Assembly: GCA_048013815.1 (NCBI GenBank)
Contig: CM106585.1
Coordinates: 3,348,001 to 3,412,000 of the forward strand
DNA from: Setoptus koraiensis
Taxonomy: Eukaryota > Arthropoda
DNA length: 64,000 nt
Direction of reading: 5' to 3'
The notes beneath the pieces were generated by a model. That model was not told the origin of the DNA. It saw nothing but the letters and a program-made list of their open reading frames with translations, and searched no databases. The position numbers were made by a program, and so were the translations under genes. Shown here in pieces: positions 17,702 through 30,954 of this stretch (position 1 is the first letter of the stretch; every line of letters starts with the position of its first letter).

Positions 17702-18420
17702 CAATCTCTCTCACGACAGCGTGAACCATCTTTTACGTTGCCATTTGTGCCCTCTGATTCTCTCTATCCCGCTTCAGTTTATCGAGCCGAGCTCATTTTC
17801 GCTCATATCCACACACCAGATAAACGGTCGATTCTGGTCGTACTTGGTGGCCTACTGGTGCAAACATTTATCAAACTTACAATTATCTGCCAACATCGAT
17901 GTCTCGATATGGTCGCACCAGGGTCAAACAACAAATTTGCCAGTGGCCGTGGATCCAAGAATCCTTCCGTTTTTTTGTGTTTCAGTTTCGATGAAGCAAA
18001 ACAAATCTGATCCCGTTGTGCATGTATCGGTGTTGACCGACTATCAATCCCAAATAACTACAATTCATAGAGAACGTGAATAAGAGGCTTGCGCAACAAA
18101 CTTAATGATTTCGAATTAGGGACAATGTGCCATTTGCAGCAAGTATGACAGATATTGTTAGTGTTGCGTTGCTCAAGCAAGCGACCAGAATAAATTATTG
18201 CATTGGTAAAATGGTTGGTCAACTATTTTGACAGCAGCAATATTGCTCAGTGATCAGGTCAGATGAAGTGTGTTGTGAATAGGATTAATTGAATAATTAG
18301 TTTCTTACAGTATCACTGTGTCACATGTTGCTCTTCCTTATAACGCTTGCCATTAATGACAGCCAGGCAGTATGCAGCAATTCTTACGTCATACTCCGAA
18401 TGATTCCAGCCATATATTTT
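17702..18420 (+). repeat. 3' flank of unit 2
   Basis: Homologous to 14663-15292, with an additional segment of about 97 bp (18,120-18,215). No supported gene. Confidence 0.5.
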
Positions 18421-18653
18421 GCAAGGCGTTGCATGATGCACAATCATAAAGATCAATTCATAATCGTCGTTGATTATGGAGCAAATTTATCAAGCATTCA
18501 CATATATCGCTATACTTAGCTTGGCTCTCGATCTCTGTATCCGCGGACGCAAACACTGTCGTTGTTGTTGTCGTTGTTTATTCGTGTTGTCAATGTAATA
18601 AAATCAAGCCCATAAACAGCATCAATTACCTAGTGGTTGTAGTTTATGTTGCG

Positions 18654-18707
18654 TCAGCAAGAACGACAGCAACAACGACAACAACGACAACAACAACAAA
18701 GGAAACG
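18654..18707 (+). repeat. Imperfect CAA/CAG/CGA tract
   Basis: Interrupted (CAACGACAA)-type trinucleotide repeat, the first of many such tracts in the following 45 kb. Confidence 0.75.
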
Positions 18708-19302
18708 ATGCCGCAAGTCAACTCGACTGGCGTTCAAGTCACTTTTTGTACACAATTTAGCAATAAATTACCAATCAAATTGTTCGAACAGTGTTCATGC
18801 TAATGAGAGGACTTTTTGTGTCTGTCTCTGGTTTTGTCACTCGAGAGCGTCACCGGCGAGCTTAGCAAACAGGAAAAAAGAAGCGCACAGTCATGTTTGT
18901 GTCGCCAGAATCAATTTGTCCATCTCTATGCAGCTCTGTTCATTCTCCATCCAATGTTGCTCTCATCTGGGATGACACATTTTGACAAGACAATTTACGA
19001 GCAGCTATCACAGAGATATGTTGTTTTTATTAGCCAACTGTAGATTCTTCCTTCATTCATTCTCATGGCTCTGGCTCGCCCGAGACAGAGCGCCAGTAAT
19101 TTTTATTGCATCATTAATCAGCGTGGCATGTAGACAACAACAACGACAACAACAATAATGATTATGAACGAAGAAGAAGTTGTGTATGAATATCATCATT
19201 ATTATTATTAATAATTAAATAATTTTGCCGTTAGTTGCAAATGCAAATCGCCAATACGACGACCACAGTTACGTATAGGGAGAATTGCAATTGTTTGCTT
19301 GA

Positions 19303-19314
19303 TAGATGGCGCTC
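19303..19314 (+). promoter_or_regulatory. CTCF-like motif
   Basis: TAGATGGCGCTC matches the core of the animal CTCF consensus (YAGRKGGCGC). It is one of several in the gene-poor domain. Confidence 0.4.
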
Positions 19315-19372
19315 TCAATGCCTCAATCTTTGATCGTTGGACGTCCAATGTGATTATTATTAAGTTTGTGGA

Positions 19373-19396
19373 CGACGACGACGACGACGACGACGT
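19373..19396 (+). repeat. (GAC)n microsatellite
   Basis: Eight perfect GAC units followed by variant copies up to about 19,425. Confidence 0.8.
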
Positions 19397-20633
19397 CGAT
19401 GTTGGACGACGATATTGGACGATGATATTAGACGTTCAATTATCATGATAATTGGTACATGTGATGATATTAGCAGCAAGCAACATGTCGCTTGCAATGA
19501 GCCTGTTATCTAATTAACTACCTTGACCCGTATTTTTCTTTTTGTATGCAAATATCAATGTGTGTTCAATTAATAAAAAGTGATAATAAAAATAATAATA
19601 GCAACAGTGTCTGTTTGGCATATCATGTTTCTGGTATTAGACAATCTAGAAATATAGATAATGATAATAATAATAATATTTCATTTTGTCAGTGTTTAAT
19701 GTGTGTGTGTGCTCATGATGGTGGTCGCATTTTTATGGTTAGCCGGTTGGCAATTTGGCTGATAAGTGAGCGCTTGTACAGGTAACAGGATGACACATAT
19801 TGGCTGGTAGACCGAGGGTGGTCTCAATTAGACAAACAAACAAAAAGCTCGCCTTGTGCCCGAGATAAACACTCAGATAGGACAATAATCGCTTGTATAC
19901 TGCACTCACTTAATCTGCTCGTGATCCCATTCTCCATACGGTCTTGCCAAGCGAACCAGACGAACCAGGCAAAGTTAACCACTTGTTCGCTTGAGTGTTG
20001 CTCGCCGAGCAACAGTCTAGTCGATGTTGGTTGTGCGTCGTAAGCCCAAACAGTTTGGGCCCTCTCTGTTGATCTGTTTCAACTAACAAACAAGAAAAAT
20101 ATTTTCAAAAACATATCAAAGTCTGTCCTGAAAATATATCCAGTTTGTTCCACTAGGCGGCCTGGCAGGTACGTGAAGACAGTCATATGTGTACGTTTGA
20201 AATTAATTTGAAATATTGATCAATGATGAATGAAATTGGTTCGAATTGGAAAGGAGAGACGCGCAACGGTCTTAACAGATTATACGCTTGATTGATCTTG
20301 GTCATACGTACTTTGGTGGCCATTTGAAAGTCATAGTCACCGCGTGAGTCGCTCTCTCTAGACAGGTCGTCGCTCGTTTCTTTTGTTAATCTCTTCCTCG
20401 TAGTAATCATGATCGCCATGATTGAGCGAGATGATAAGCGATTCTAAACAAACAAACAAACAAAGGCTCGCTTTGCGGTCACTTACTGGTCGACACTGGC
20501 GAGTTCACTTTTTTGATAAGGTGAATCCCTCTCGCTAGCTCGCTCTCACTGACCGTTGGTCATCATACAATCGTTGAACAATCACTCAGGCCCGTCCAGC
20601 GACAGCAACAATAACAACAAGTTGATACAAGTT

Positions 20634-20706
20634 TCCTCGTCGTCGTCGTCGTCGTTGTTGCTGCCGTTGTTGTCGTTGTTGTTGTTGCCGTTCTTCTTCT
20701 TCTTTG
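20634..20706 (+). repeat. GTC/GTT/TTC trinucleotide tract
   Basis: Pure TCG run, then GTT units interrupted by GCC, then TTC units. Confidence 0.75.
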
Positions 20707-20861
20707 TTGGAGCCGATAAAATAATGATTAATCATTATGATCGGACATTATTCATTAACATTATTGTCGGTTAGTTAGTGGTAGTTGCCAGTTGAGTGTG
20801 AATAGGCAAACCGAGTCATTTTGTTGTAAGTTCAATGGTAAGCCAGCGGTAGGCACACTTG

Positions 20862-20966
20862 TTGCCGTTGTTGTTGTTGTTGGCGTTGTTGTTGTTGGCG
20901 TTGTTGTTGTTGGCGTAGTTGTTGCCGCTGTTGTTGGCGTTGTTGTTGTCGCTGTTGCCGTCGCGC
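20862..20966 (+). repeat. (GTT)4GGC 15-bp minisatellite
   Basis: At least three copies of the unit GTTGTTGTTGTTGGC and degenerate continuations, giving a higher-order repeat built on GTT. Confidence 0.75.
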
Positions 20967-23255
20967 TGTCTCATGATGGAAAGTGATAAAACGTCGCTGT
21001 TCCTGTATCGGTAATCTCTGTCTCGATTAAGGGATGATACTCGCTCGCTCGCTCGCTCTGCCAGATCGTCGCTCAACTGAAACGACGACAACAAGTGACC
21101 ATTTAACCGTTACATCGACAACAGGCTCGATAACTTAACTGTACACCTTGTACACACACACACACACTTGCTGGCGTATAATAGTGATTTAATTGGTCAA
21201 AAAGTGGTTGTCGTTATCGTTGTCGTTGTTGCTGGCGTTGCAACTGGCATGAGACGATCACGAAAACATTATCGATCCGTACCTCTACTTGTACCTGTCC
21301 GCGAGCCACTAACCGGTGTGCCATTGAGCTGAGCGTACCATTGAGAGGCAATCAATTAGACAAACACTTTGATGCTCGCAACCTGTCCTTTCTCTTATCA
21401 TAAATAATAAATAATAAATAATAATAACATGGAAGAATACAGAAGAATATAAATTATTATTCATGATGCAACTTATAATATTAAATCGATTAGTTGCAAT
21501 CAATGGCTCGCCTCTCGCTCTGGCTAGTTGATGCTTGTCGAGCTTTGGCTAGCAGCCAGTCCGATCTACATACACACGATGATGTATGTAGATCGGACAG
21601 CAACATTATACAACATAGTATATAAAAATATAATGAAATTATCGTTGATGCCGTGCCATCGTCTCGCCGATCCGCATACTATCATTCATAGTGTGTCAAG
21701 TGAAAGTGAAATGGCGCGCGCGCGCGTTGGCCAAACAGGTGATAGGGCATGAAACGAGCAACAAAAGTAGGTCGTGATTAGACAAAAAGTTCAAGTGTTG
21801 ATTGAATTAATTTGTGGTTCCATTAATGAGCTCACGAGTGCCAACTTGGCCAAAGTGAAATGGCCAAAGTGAGACGATGGCCGAATTTGAATGGCGAAAA
21901 ATAGTAAAATAAAGACAGGGTGGCAATTGGTTGCCGGTCGACAACGGCATAAACTTGAATTGTCACTATCGTCAGTCACACTTTGATTGAGCAGTTATTC
22001 TCACAGCTACACAGCCGACAATTTTGATAAACCTTTTCAAATTGAGTGTGATAAACTCAATTGAGATAGCAACCACAAGCGTTAGGTGTAAATGATGGAT
22101 GGCTCATAATTAATTTGTCCTGTCTAATTAGCGCATTTGGCTCGCTGTCGAACTGGCTGTCGAACTGGCTGGCATGCGAATGTGCACAGAGACAACGAAT
22201 TGATGAGATGCAAATTGATCAACATGGTGCAGCAAAAAATAATGATCGGGACACTTTCGCGGCCCAATCAATCAAATTCGATGGCCACCAGCAATTCGGA
22301 CAAAACGCACGGGACGAATGAATCAAAAGCAAGCGAGCGAGAGAGAGAGTAATTGTTTGCATTGGCTGCATGGCGCCCACGAATGTTGCGACAGACTCAA
22401 ATGTCAATCCACCGGATCGACTGATGCGAGCAACATTGCATCATAGTCACGGCTTGTGTGCAAAATAATAACGTGACGTGAATATCGTGATTGGAGACAC
22501 AGCCGATAATGGCGAATAACGAGAGCTCTAAATAATCGATGATGCTAAATAATAATAAAACTGATGCCAGCAACACAAGTTACCCCGAGCCAGTTGCATA
22601 ACGCAAGTTGCATAACGCAAGTTACATAATAATATACAGTGTACATTACACACATTATTATACACAGGTGAGTGGGTAATAGAAGCGGACATGGCAAGCG
22701 TATTGGAGCAATGAGCAAGGCCATTTTATTGCCCATTACCAATGTTATATTTATTGTTTACATGTGTGTACTGTTGTTGTGCAACTAACATTTGGCCAGG
22801 TTATACTTGGCCAAGTTGCAGTTACATCATGATGTTTATGACGCAACAACAACAACAACAACAACGCAACACACACAGCAATAATAACAGCATAATACAT
22901 GCAACGTAATAATGGTAAATATATTGCAAAAATATTGTTGATATTACGTAACGTACGACGACGACGACGACGCTTGCCAGCATAATGACAGATGGGCACA
23001 CAGGTGATGTTAGTGGACACTGCAACTGCAAATGCATGCCGTTTACTGCCATCATACGGCGTATTTGTATGCATACCTGTTGGATTTGTTGCAAACGAAG
23101 CAACCGAGAGTCTTTGTCATTGTGCAGGCATCATCGGTCAGCAACAGGACCCGTTGTTGTGGCTGCTTGTTGTCGTTGTCGTTGTCGTTGCTTGTTGTTA
23201 CTAGCGTGTGGTTGCATAACTATAGATAGCAGCATGTGATAGTGAGCATCGTGAC

Positions 23256-23296
<41 letters not shown>
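23256..23296 (+). repeat. (AC)20 microsatellite
   Basis: Uninterrupted AC dinucleotide run of about 41 bp. Confidence 0.9.
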
Positions 23297-23298
<2 letters not shown>

Positions 23299-23604
23299 GC
23301 CGCCAGTTGTTGTGTAATCCACGCCAGCGCAGCAAAATCAGATGCAAAATATGATGCAACTGCAGGCAAACGCCGCAGGATTCGTGTGAGATGCCAGACG
23401 GGGGCAGAGGCGACTTGAGCCGATGTCTTTGGCCAGTTCCTAGCGACCAGACGCACAATTGAAGTGACGCAACGAAGCGTTCTCTTGAGCGCCGCTGTCG
23501 TGTAACGCGCACAATGAGCGATCGAGATCTAATTTTAGGTTGTTCTTCGCTCGCTCGTCGTCACACATGCCCCGTCTGTCTGTTTCGTTTGCTCACACAC
23601 ACAC

Positions 23605-23726
23605 GCACACAACAGCGACAGCAACAACGACAACAACAACAACAACGACAGCGACAACAACAACAGCGACAACAACAACGACATCGACGGCGACAACGAC
23701 ATCGACGGCGACATCGACAGCAACAA
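23605..23726 (+). repeat. Imperfect CAA/CAG/CGA tract
   Basis: About 120 bp of CAACAACGACAGCGAC-type units grading into CATCGACGGCGA repeats. Confidence 0.8.
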
Positions 23727-24333
23727 GTGTGTCCGGCATTATTGAATTATTGCGCTTGCAGTGGCCATTTCGCAGGCCATCGAAAGTTGCCAGAAACAAA
23801 TCAAACGCGTTGGCCACTGTGCGACCGTGCGACTCAAATGCTGCTCAGGTGCGCTTGTGGAAATACCTGACCAGCTGACACTTCGTATTATGCAATGTTT
23901 GTATTATGTCATATGTTGGGCACAAGCTCACTAGTTGGCTGCCGTTGCGTAACACTGCGCACACTGTGTACTGTGACAATCACGACACAAACAAGGGCCC
24001 CATTGCGCAACTCGCCTGCCCCCGACGAGCGTGCCTGTTGTCGTTTCGACTGACCACTGGTCAGCTGGTTGCCCATGTTCACCGCTGTTGCTTGTCACTG
24101 TTGCTTGTCACTGTTGCTTGCCACTGCTACCTGTCGCTGTTGCTTGCGACGCCCACCACGGGCCGGCTTCGCATGCGCGGTCCCGAGATGCAACATTTTT
24201 TAGCATCTCGATCTACTCACAATGCACTGTCGGCCGGCTCGACAACGAGCCGCATTCGATTCGAGCCGACGAGGCGGCGCCCGAATGGGGGCGCCCACGG
24301 CCATGCGTGCCGCCCGAGGACGCTTGTCGGCCG

Positions 24334-24346
24334 TAGATGGCGCCAC
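24334..24346 (+). promoter_or_regulatory. CTCF-like motif
   Basis: TAGATGGCGCCAC, identical to the site at 45118. Confidence 0.45.
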
Positions 24347-27300
24347 CAGTTCTTGGTGCGGTGCACCGTCGCCGCATCAAATTGACCAGGAGCGGCCATT
24401 TTCGTGTGTCTGGTCGCGTATCTCGACCAATGTCTATTTGTGTATCGACTCACCAAACTGTCAATGATTGACCGTGGGTGCCGTATCGCGCTCATATATT
24501 CACCGTTACCCGGCGGCAGCGGCGGCGGCAGCAGCAGCGATGATGTTCGGTCGAGAATTGTTGCTGTTCGGTCGAGAATTGTTGCTGTTCGGTAGCGAAT
24601 CAAAGTCGGTGTGACTAATTATTGTTGATTCCCGCGACACACAAACACGCCAACCTGACCACTGGTCACTGTCGGCCGGTCACTTTGGCCGGCTATCGCT
24701 GGTCGGTTGTTGCTGGCCGGTTATCGCTGGTCGTTCGTTGCTGACCGGTGTGAGTTTTGGCGCGGGTGTGAGTGCTAGTGTGAGAATAATATGACAATTG
24801 TCTATGAAATTGCGCTTCTTTGACGCTTCTCGGCTGCTTCGCGGCTGCTCGTTGGCTTCTTGCTGGCGTTTCGAAGCCTCTCTTCGAACTTGGCAGCTAC
24901 CGAACGCCGAGAAGCCAACAAAAGTCGGCCTTTGCAAACTTGTAAATAAAACGGCTTGTCAGACGACAATTACTCACGACAATCGCAGGCCAGGCAAGCG
25001 TCGCTGTGTGTCGCTGGCGACGAGTGGGCCGCCAATGCCGCGATTTGCCTACGCTAATGAGCGTGACCACCAACGCCGGTGAGCAATTCTTTTGTTGTTG
25101 TTGGGCGCTATGTTTGCAGCACCAGCAGCGCCAACTGACCACTAATCGAGGCATTACAAGCGATGCGTTTTAGCGCGATGCGTGGGTGCACGGGCGACAC
25201 CAATCAGCAGCAGCAGCAGCATTTGTCTGGCTGTGTCAGGTCTGTTAGTGACAAATGGAATTCAAATTGATTGTTTGCGATGACTGATTGCCGGCCACTG
25301 CCAGCGACTGCCAGAAATCAATCGCCAATCAAACGGGCGACTGCGCATTGTTTGTCGTGTCCATTGTTGTCCAATCGACCGCTAATGAATGTCACAACAG
25401 CGACGACAGCGACGACGCCGGCGACGGTGACACCGACGACGGCGACGACGGCGACAGCAGCGCCAGCAACGACGACAACAACTGTTTCGGCGCGTATTTC
25501 TTGCGAGCGTGCGAGTGGTCGAAACGAGAACCGGCTGATAACCGAAATGAGAATTGACTGAGAACCGACTGATAACCGAAGTGCGCGCCGAAATGAGTGC
25601 TCGTCAAAGTCCGGCCGAGCCGATCGAAGCGACCGAAAAAGAATTGACGGCTGCTTGCGCATCAGTGCTTAGATGCTGCCAGCTCAGTTGCATTTGGCAG
25701 CGATATAATGACACGAGAAGATGCCGAATATTATTAATATTGTCTATGCAAATAAGCATTCGCAGAACATGCCGGGCATTTGCATGGGCAGCACAATGGT
25801 CGCTAATGCGGCCAGCACGATCGCTTGTGTTGGTGCCGTCGCAAAGTTTCAATTTGATGCTCCATTGTGCGGGCATTAGCGTGCTGCTGGCGTATTAAAG
25901 CGGATAAACATTGCGGAAGCAAAATCAAAAATCGATATCAATCGTCTGACATTGACAAAACATCAAGGGCAGCCCTGTTATCCTCTTCACCTGGCCGCTG
26001 CTTTTTATCGTTCGGCTGCCTCTTTTCGCTGGGCTGTCTCTATTCGTTGGGCTGCCTCGCATCTTTCGGCCGCTTCGCGTCTCTCGGCCGCCTCGCGTCT
26101 CTTGGCCGCTTGTCCCGCTCACCTGGCCACTGAGCCGCCCCGTCGAAGCGAGCTCGTGACCATGATGCCGGCACAGCCGTAGCGGTACCACCAATAACAT
26201 CCAAACATTTGGTCGTGTCATGATGCTCACACACAAGCACTCATGCCACCGATACGGAACCGCCGTCGACCGAGTGACCAGTGGTCATCGGCACTCATGA
26301 CACTTGTGCGACGAGCGAGATTCGCCGGACTTGCGCGACTCGCCGCACTGCGCAAGAGACGCATGAAACGTGCGCTCCACTTGCACACACACACATTTGG
26401 CCCACTGGACAACGCTCAATGACAGACCCAATGACGCAATGATGCAATGACGCTGCTGTGACGCAATCGCACAAACTGTACAAATGCAACAAACATAAAT
26501 ATAAAAGATGGACAGCACACACACACTGGCACAGTCAATCAATTGATTGGCAATTTCACCTGTCGCTGCGGCCAGGTAAGCCCTGCGCGGCTGTGGGGCT
26601 GTGCAATTGCCAACAATTGCAAACAATTGCGCTAAAGCGGGCGCTTCTTTTTCTTCTTCTTTTTCTTCTTCTTTTCTCTGGCCTTTCGCAGTCCGCGGCC
26701 ACTGGCGGCGAGTCGCAACAGGTTGACCTGTGCGCTGTTGCCACTCGCAAATGCTGACCAATGGCGAGTATCATCGGTGATTGAGTGACACACGGCGTAG
26801 CGAGCGCACAACGAAAAGGAAAACGAGATTTGCTGGCAGAGTGCGCGAGATGGCGAGCGCAAAGAGCGCAAAAATTCATTAATCCCCAACGCATTGTGTC
26901 GGCATGCCAACAGGTGAGCCCACTGGCCGGCCCAAACACTGGCCGGCCCAAAGACTGGCCGGCCTAAACACTGGCCAGCCGACCGACCGACCACCGAACC
27001 GACTCAGTCTGGCCAAAAGAACTAAATAAAGACACAGATAATCCTCCCGTTTCTGCTGCCATTCTGGCCTGTTTCTGAACCGAAGCGTTTCAAACGATTC
27101 ATTGGAAACGAAACGTTCCTCGAATTGGCCGCCACACGGCGCCTTGTGCAAACATCCGTCTCGTCCGTCGCACGATTGCATAATGCGACTTGTATTGAGT
27201 GGTCAATTTTTGAGCTTGCAATTTTTCTTTTCGCTCCACTTTGAACGGACAATTGTGTAATTCACTGGCGCACATTTGTGAAACAATCCGGCGAGCGCCG

Positions 27301-28287
27301 CCAGACGGAGCCACCGCCCCCGTGTGTCACTATTGCCGCTGACCACTACAAAAAAATATGTGGCCTACGTTATAATTAAAATTCAAATAATTCTTTGCAT
27401 AATTCTTTTCTGTGTGGTTGGCAAAAATTATAAAAGTCTAGCCAGTGTGTGTTTGCGACGCTGGGACAACAGCGCTGCCGCAATGATTGATTTGGCGCAG
27501 TTGTTACTGTTGCCATTGGCGGACGTTCGCATAATTGATGCGAAAAGAAGAAGAGCGAGAGTTGTTTTTCTCTGCGCTTCTTTATTTGATTTGGCCGCTT
27601 GTGTCAAATCGAAGCCGCTGCCGTTGTGGTTGTTGCGGCGGCTGTTGCGACGGTTGTTGCGGTGGCCGTTGACGGACACACACGCCGACACACACGCTCG
27701 GACGGTGGGCCAGAGTGTCGAGACGCCAAGACCACAGACAATGTGTCATGTCAGACGAGTTGCGAAGGAGGAAGAAGCGAGTGCGAATTAGAGTCGCGCA
27801 TTCAGCATTGCGCATTTCGAGTCTCGAACCTCGAACGACTGGACGTGACACAGGCGGCGATTCGCAGCGACTCTTTCGGACGATTCTTCGGACGATTCTT
27901 TGGACGATTCCTCGCGACGAGGAAGAACAATGTTTCGAAATTGCAAGTGATGCGAACCAACTGCCGGCCAATTTGCCACTCGGACAGCGCTGCGCAAATC
28001 GCATTGTCGTAATGATGGAAAATTTGATTTTTGCTTTGTTTGTGCCCACTACGGGACTACGGCCAACAGATGAGAATGGGCAGCCGGCTAGGCGGCCCAA
28101 TGCGGCTCACAATGCTGGCCATGATAATGCAACTAGCAGCTTTTTCTTTCGGCTTGTCTCGCGATGTCAGCCAACAAGCGCGCGTTGCTGCTGGACGCAA
28201 CACCAAGACAAGACAAAACACGACAAGTGGACAACACACTCACATGCCAGACACAGGCATTACAACAAATTGAATTAACAAATTTAC

Positions 28288-28395
28288 AACAGCAGCAACA
28301 ATGGCAACACCAACACCGACACCAACAGCAACAACAACAACAACAACGACAGCAACAACGACAGCAGCAGCAACAACAACGTCAAACAACAACTG
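28288..28395 (+). repeat. CAA/CAG/CAC trinucleotide tract
   Basis: About 100 bp of interrupted CAA and CAG units. Confidence 0.8.
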
Positions 28396-28542
28396 ATGCA
28401 ACATCATAATGGCCGGCGAGTAACGTAAACAGTGGTCGTTGTTGTGCAACGATAACCGGCAATTTTCTCCTCTCTGCCAACCTTACAGGCCGCATGTCTC
28501 AGCAATCGAGCGCGTTCGTCCCGCAGAAACCAACGCACCTTG

Positions 28543-28642
28543 TTGTCGTTGTTGCTGTTGTTGTTGTGGCTGTTGTTGTTGTTGTTGCTGCTGTTGCTGT
28601 TGTTGTCGCTGTTGTTGTTGTCGCTGTTGCTGTTGCAGCAAC
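28543..28642 (+). repeat. GTT/GCT trinucleotide tract
   Basis: Opposite-strand orientation of the tract at 28288-28395, about 150 bp away, so the two could pair as an inverted repeat. Confidence 0.75.
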
Positions 28643-28888
28643 ATGCATGATTATGCAGCACCTCTGGCTCATGCAATCGGGCGAACAAGTCCGAAGAGCA
28701 TGAACAAATTGTGATCGCTGTTAAGCGGCCATCGTGATCGCATTGTCCCTCGCTCTCGCTCACTTTCTCAGGTGAGTCTTGTCACTCTGGCCAGACGATA
28801 AGACGAAGGAGAAGCTGGCGAGATGATTCGAACAATGCGATAGAGATTAACACGACACATGTTTACACTTTTGGTTGTTGCTGTCGCA

Positions 28889-28889
<1 letters not shown>

Positions 28890-28982
<93 letters not shown>

Positions 28983-29001
28983 TTGTTGTTGTTGTTGTTG
29001 C
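28890..29001 (+). repeat. (TTGCTG)n hexanucleotide repeat
   Basis: About 15 uninterrupted TTGCTG units followed by pure TTG units. It is the longest perfect tract in the window. Confidence 0.9.
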
Positions 29002-30941
29002 CGCTGGTGCTGCCATCAAACTGGTTGCAGAGCAAGGATGCGCAGAAACAAAACGACCTGTCCGTGGGCATGTCCGTGCCGATGCCATTTAAATTATCGG
29101 TGCGATATCGGCTAAATGGTGCTGAAATCAGCACTGGTCACGATTGCATGGGCGCACAATATGATTAATAGCGACAGAGAGAGATAGAATAGCGTTTGTT
29201 GTGCACCATACAGACACAAGTATCAATGCGTTTGGCATTGTGCCCAATAGACGGATACGCTGTCTCGAACTATTATTGAGAATAAAGAATTGGATAATGC
29301 GCTGTGTTTGCGCTCTGAGCTGGTCGTGTCGGAGTTGATCAGTTTTAATCAATTCAATTTGGCCACTTCCAGCTGATCTCATTCGATTTGTTTGTGGCGC
29401 TGGCGCTGTGATGCGATGCGATCCCATTTGATGCGATCCCATTTGATTTGATTTGATTTGATTAGTTATAATATAATTAAATTGTTTTGAATGAAAAGAG
29501 ATAAGATTATAAATTGAATCGAGCAAGGCGACGCACGAATTGTGCCAATCGATCATCTCTTTTCGCCAGACAGATATCGCTCATTTCATGCTGGCTGCTC
29601 GTCGCGAGTCGCAACTGCTCGAGTCTCGCCAATGATCTAAATTATCACTCGTGAACGCTCACTGGCTGGCTCGCGCTCACCTTTAAACATTTATACCTGA
29701 AAACCTGTATAAATGTAGTGCTTGCAACTAGAAACAGTGACCCTCATGATTATCATTATTATTAGTGCTGCCAGCTAATTAACCTTGATGCCACCGAGCT
29801 GATGGTTAATGTGAGCTGTGCTCACATCGTCAGCTGCTCTCTTTTTGGCTCTTGCTATCGCTGGCAATTGTTGCTGTCTGATTATTGGCTCAGCCAGCCA
29901 TTATCATGCCGACATTGTGTGTGATTCCGATTAATTCCAATTAAGCGAGCTAATCGAAAACAAAGACACTCGGCTGTTTGTTGGTGGTCTTGGCGATAGC
30001 ATTTCTCGCCAATGTTTGGCCCTGTCTCTTCAATATTTTGCTGCTTGTATACAAATTTTCGCTCGATTTCTTGATTTATAAATTATAATATAGTGTTTAT
30101 GATACACAATGTTCACGATATCATGTTGCGATTGCGTTCGCTACACTCTAGTCACTAGAGTCTAGTCACTAGAGTCTAGTGGCTACACACAAAAAAGACT
30201 CGCTCTGACGAGGGTCTGGCGTCGGGTGTCAACGGCGCAAATCTCGGTTTATCTCTCACAATTTACAAGTTTTTGGTGGCAGCGACATGGATGACATGCC
30301 CAATTGACAGCGATTTTCCGCAAATTTTTGCCGTAATTTTCTGCCGTCAATTTGTGTCGCTCGGTGTGTGTAGTGTGTATATGCCAATTGCGCAATTATT
30401 TTCTTTTCCAAACAATAATGACAATAATGATCAAGATTTCTCACAATTGCTCGCTATTTGCCCACTCGCGAGCTCGCCGTGTTTATTGAGTTTCGCCATC
30501 GCAGTGGCCATTCAAAGGGCCAATCCGTTGATAGCGGGCATAATAGCGCTTGAATAGTCAAATAGTGGCGGCTGTTCGACTGGACACTGTCCCATCTGAC
30601 ACCAAAACCAGCGACAACACCAACGACAACACCAGCGACAACACCAACGCCAATGACAGCACTTGCACTTGCTTGGTTGTTACGTCACAGTCTCACGCTC
30701 GATGCGTGCGAAAATGTGACCATTGTTGCACTTGAGCCAATCGTCTCCAATCAGATGTTTGTAACTGATTGACCGTTACAAACAAACGGCCATACTGTCG
30801 CCACTCGCTCATTGCCAGTTGTCTGTTGACAGTTGGCCCGAGTCAAGTTGCGCCGATCACACACGTACACGCACACAGCAAGCATGTTGCGCAACTCGTA
30901 ACGGGCACAATGGACAACTCTTGGCCCACTAATGACCTCTG

Positions 30942-30954
30942 TAGAGGGCGCCAC
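30942..30954 (+). promoter_or_regulatory. CTCF-like motif
   Basis: TAGAGGGCGCCAC, a close match to the CTCF core consensus. Confidence 0.45.

Larger units (their letters stand above)
15411..18420 (+). repeat. Tandem duplication, unit 2
   Basis: Direct head-to-tail copy of unit 1 with the same order: module R, Cys-rich remnant, hairpin, TATA box, protease homologue, 3' flank. High overall similarity interrupted by a few indels indicates a recent duplication by unequal exchange. Confidence 0.85.
18500..23250. other. Gene-poor region, proximal part
   Basis: No gene can be supported. Base composition rises in GC relative to the first 18 kb, and trinucleotide tracts start here. Open frames of 60-110 codons exist but consist of low-complexity translations or short random frames. 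Contents recognised are listed as separate repeats and motifs. Confidence 0.55.
23300..29000. other. Gene-poor region, central part
   Basis: No gene supported. It is rich in short tandem duplications, for example TTCGGTCGAGAATTGTTGCTG at 24,545-24,595, CTGGCCGGCC(C/T)AAA at 26,917-26,981, and CGCGTCTC(T)TGGCCGC at 26,045-26,110. Many frames are open because of GC-rich repeats, without family resemblance. Confidence 0.5.

Noticed and set aside
23514-23870. Long open frames over trinucleotide tracts (Gln, Thr, Asn, Val, Leu or Ala runs)
   Set aside because: Triplet repeats keep all frames open on both strands; without conserved flanks these are not evidence of genes. The same applies at 28.3-29.0, 32.9-33.2, 53.1-53.2, 56.9-57.1 and 60.7 kb.
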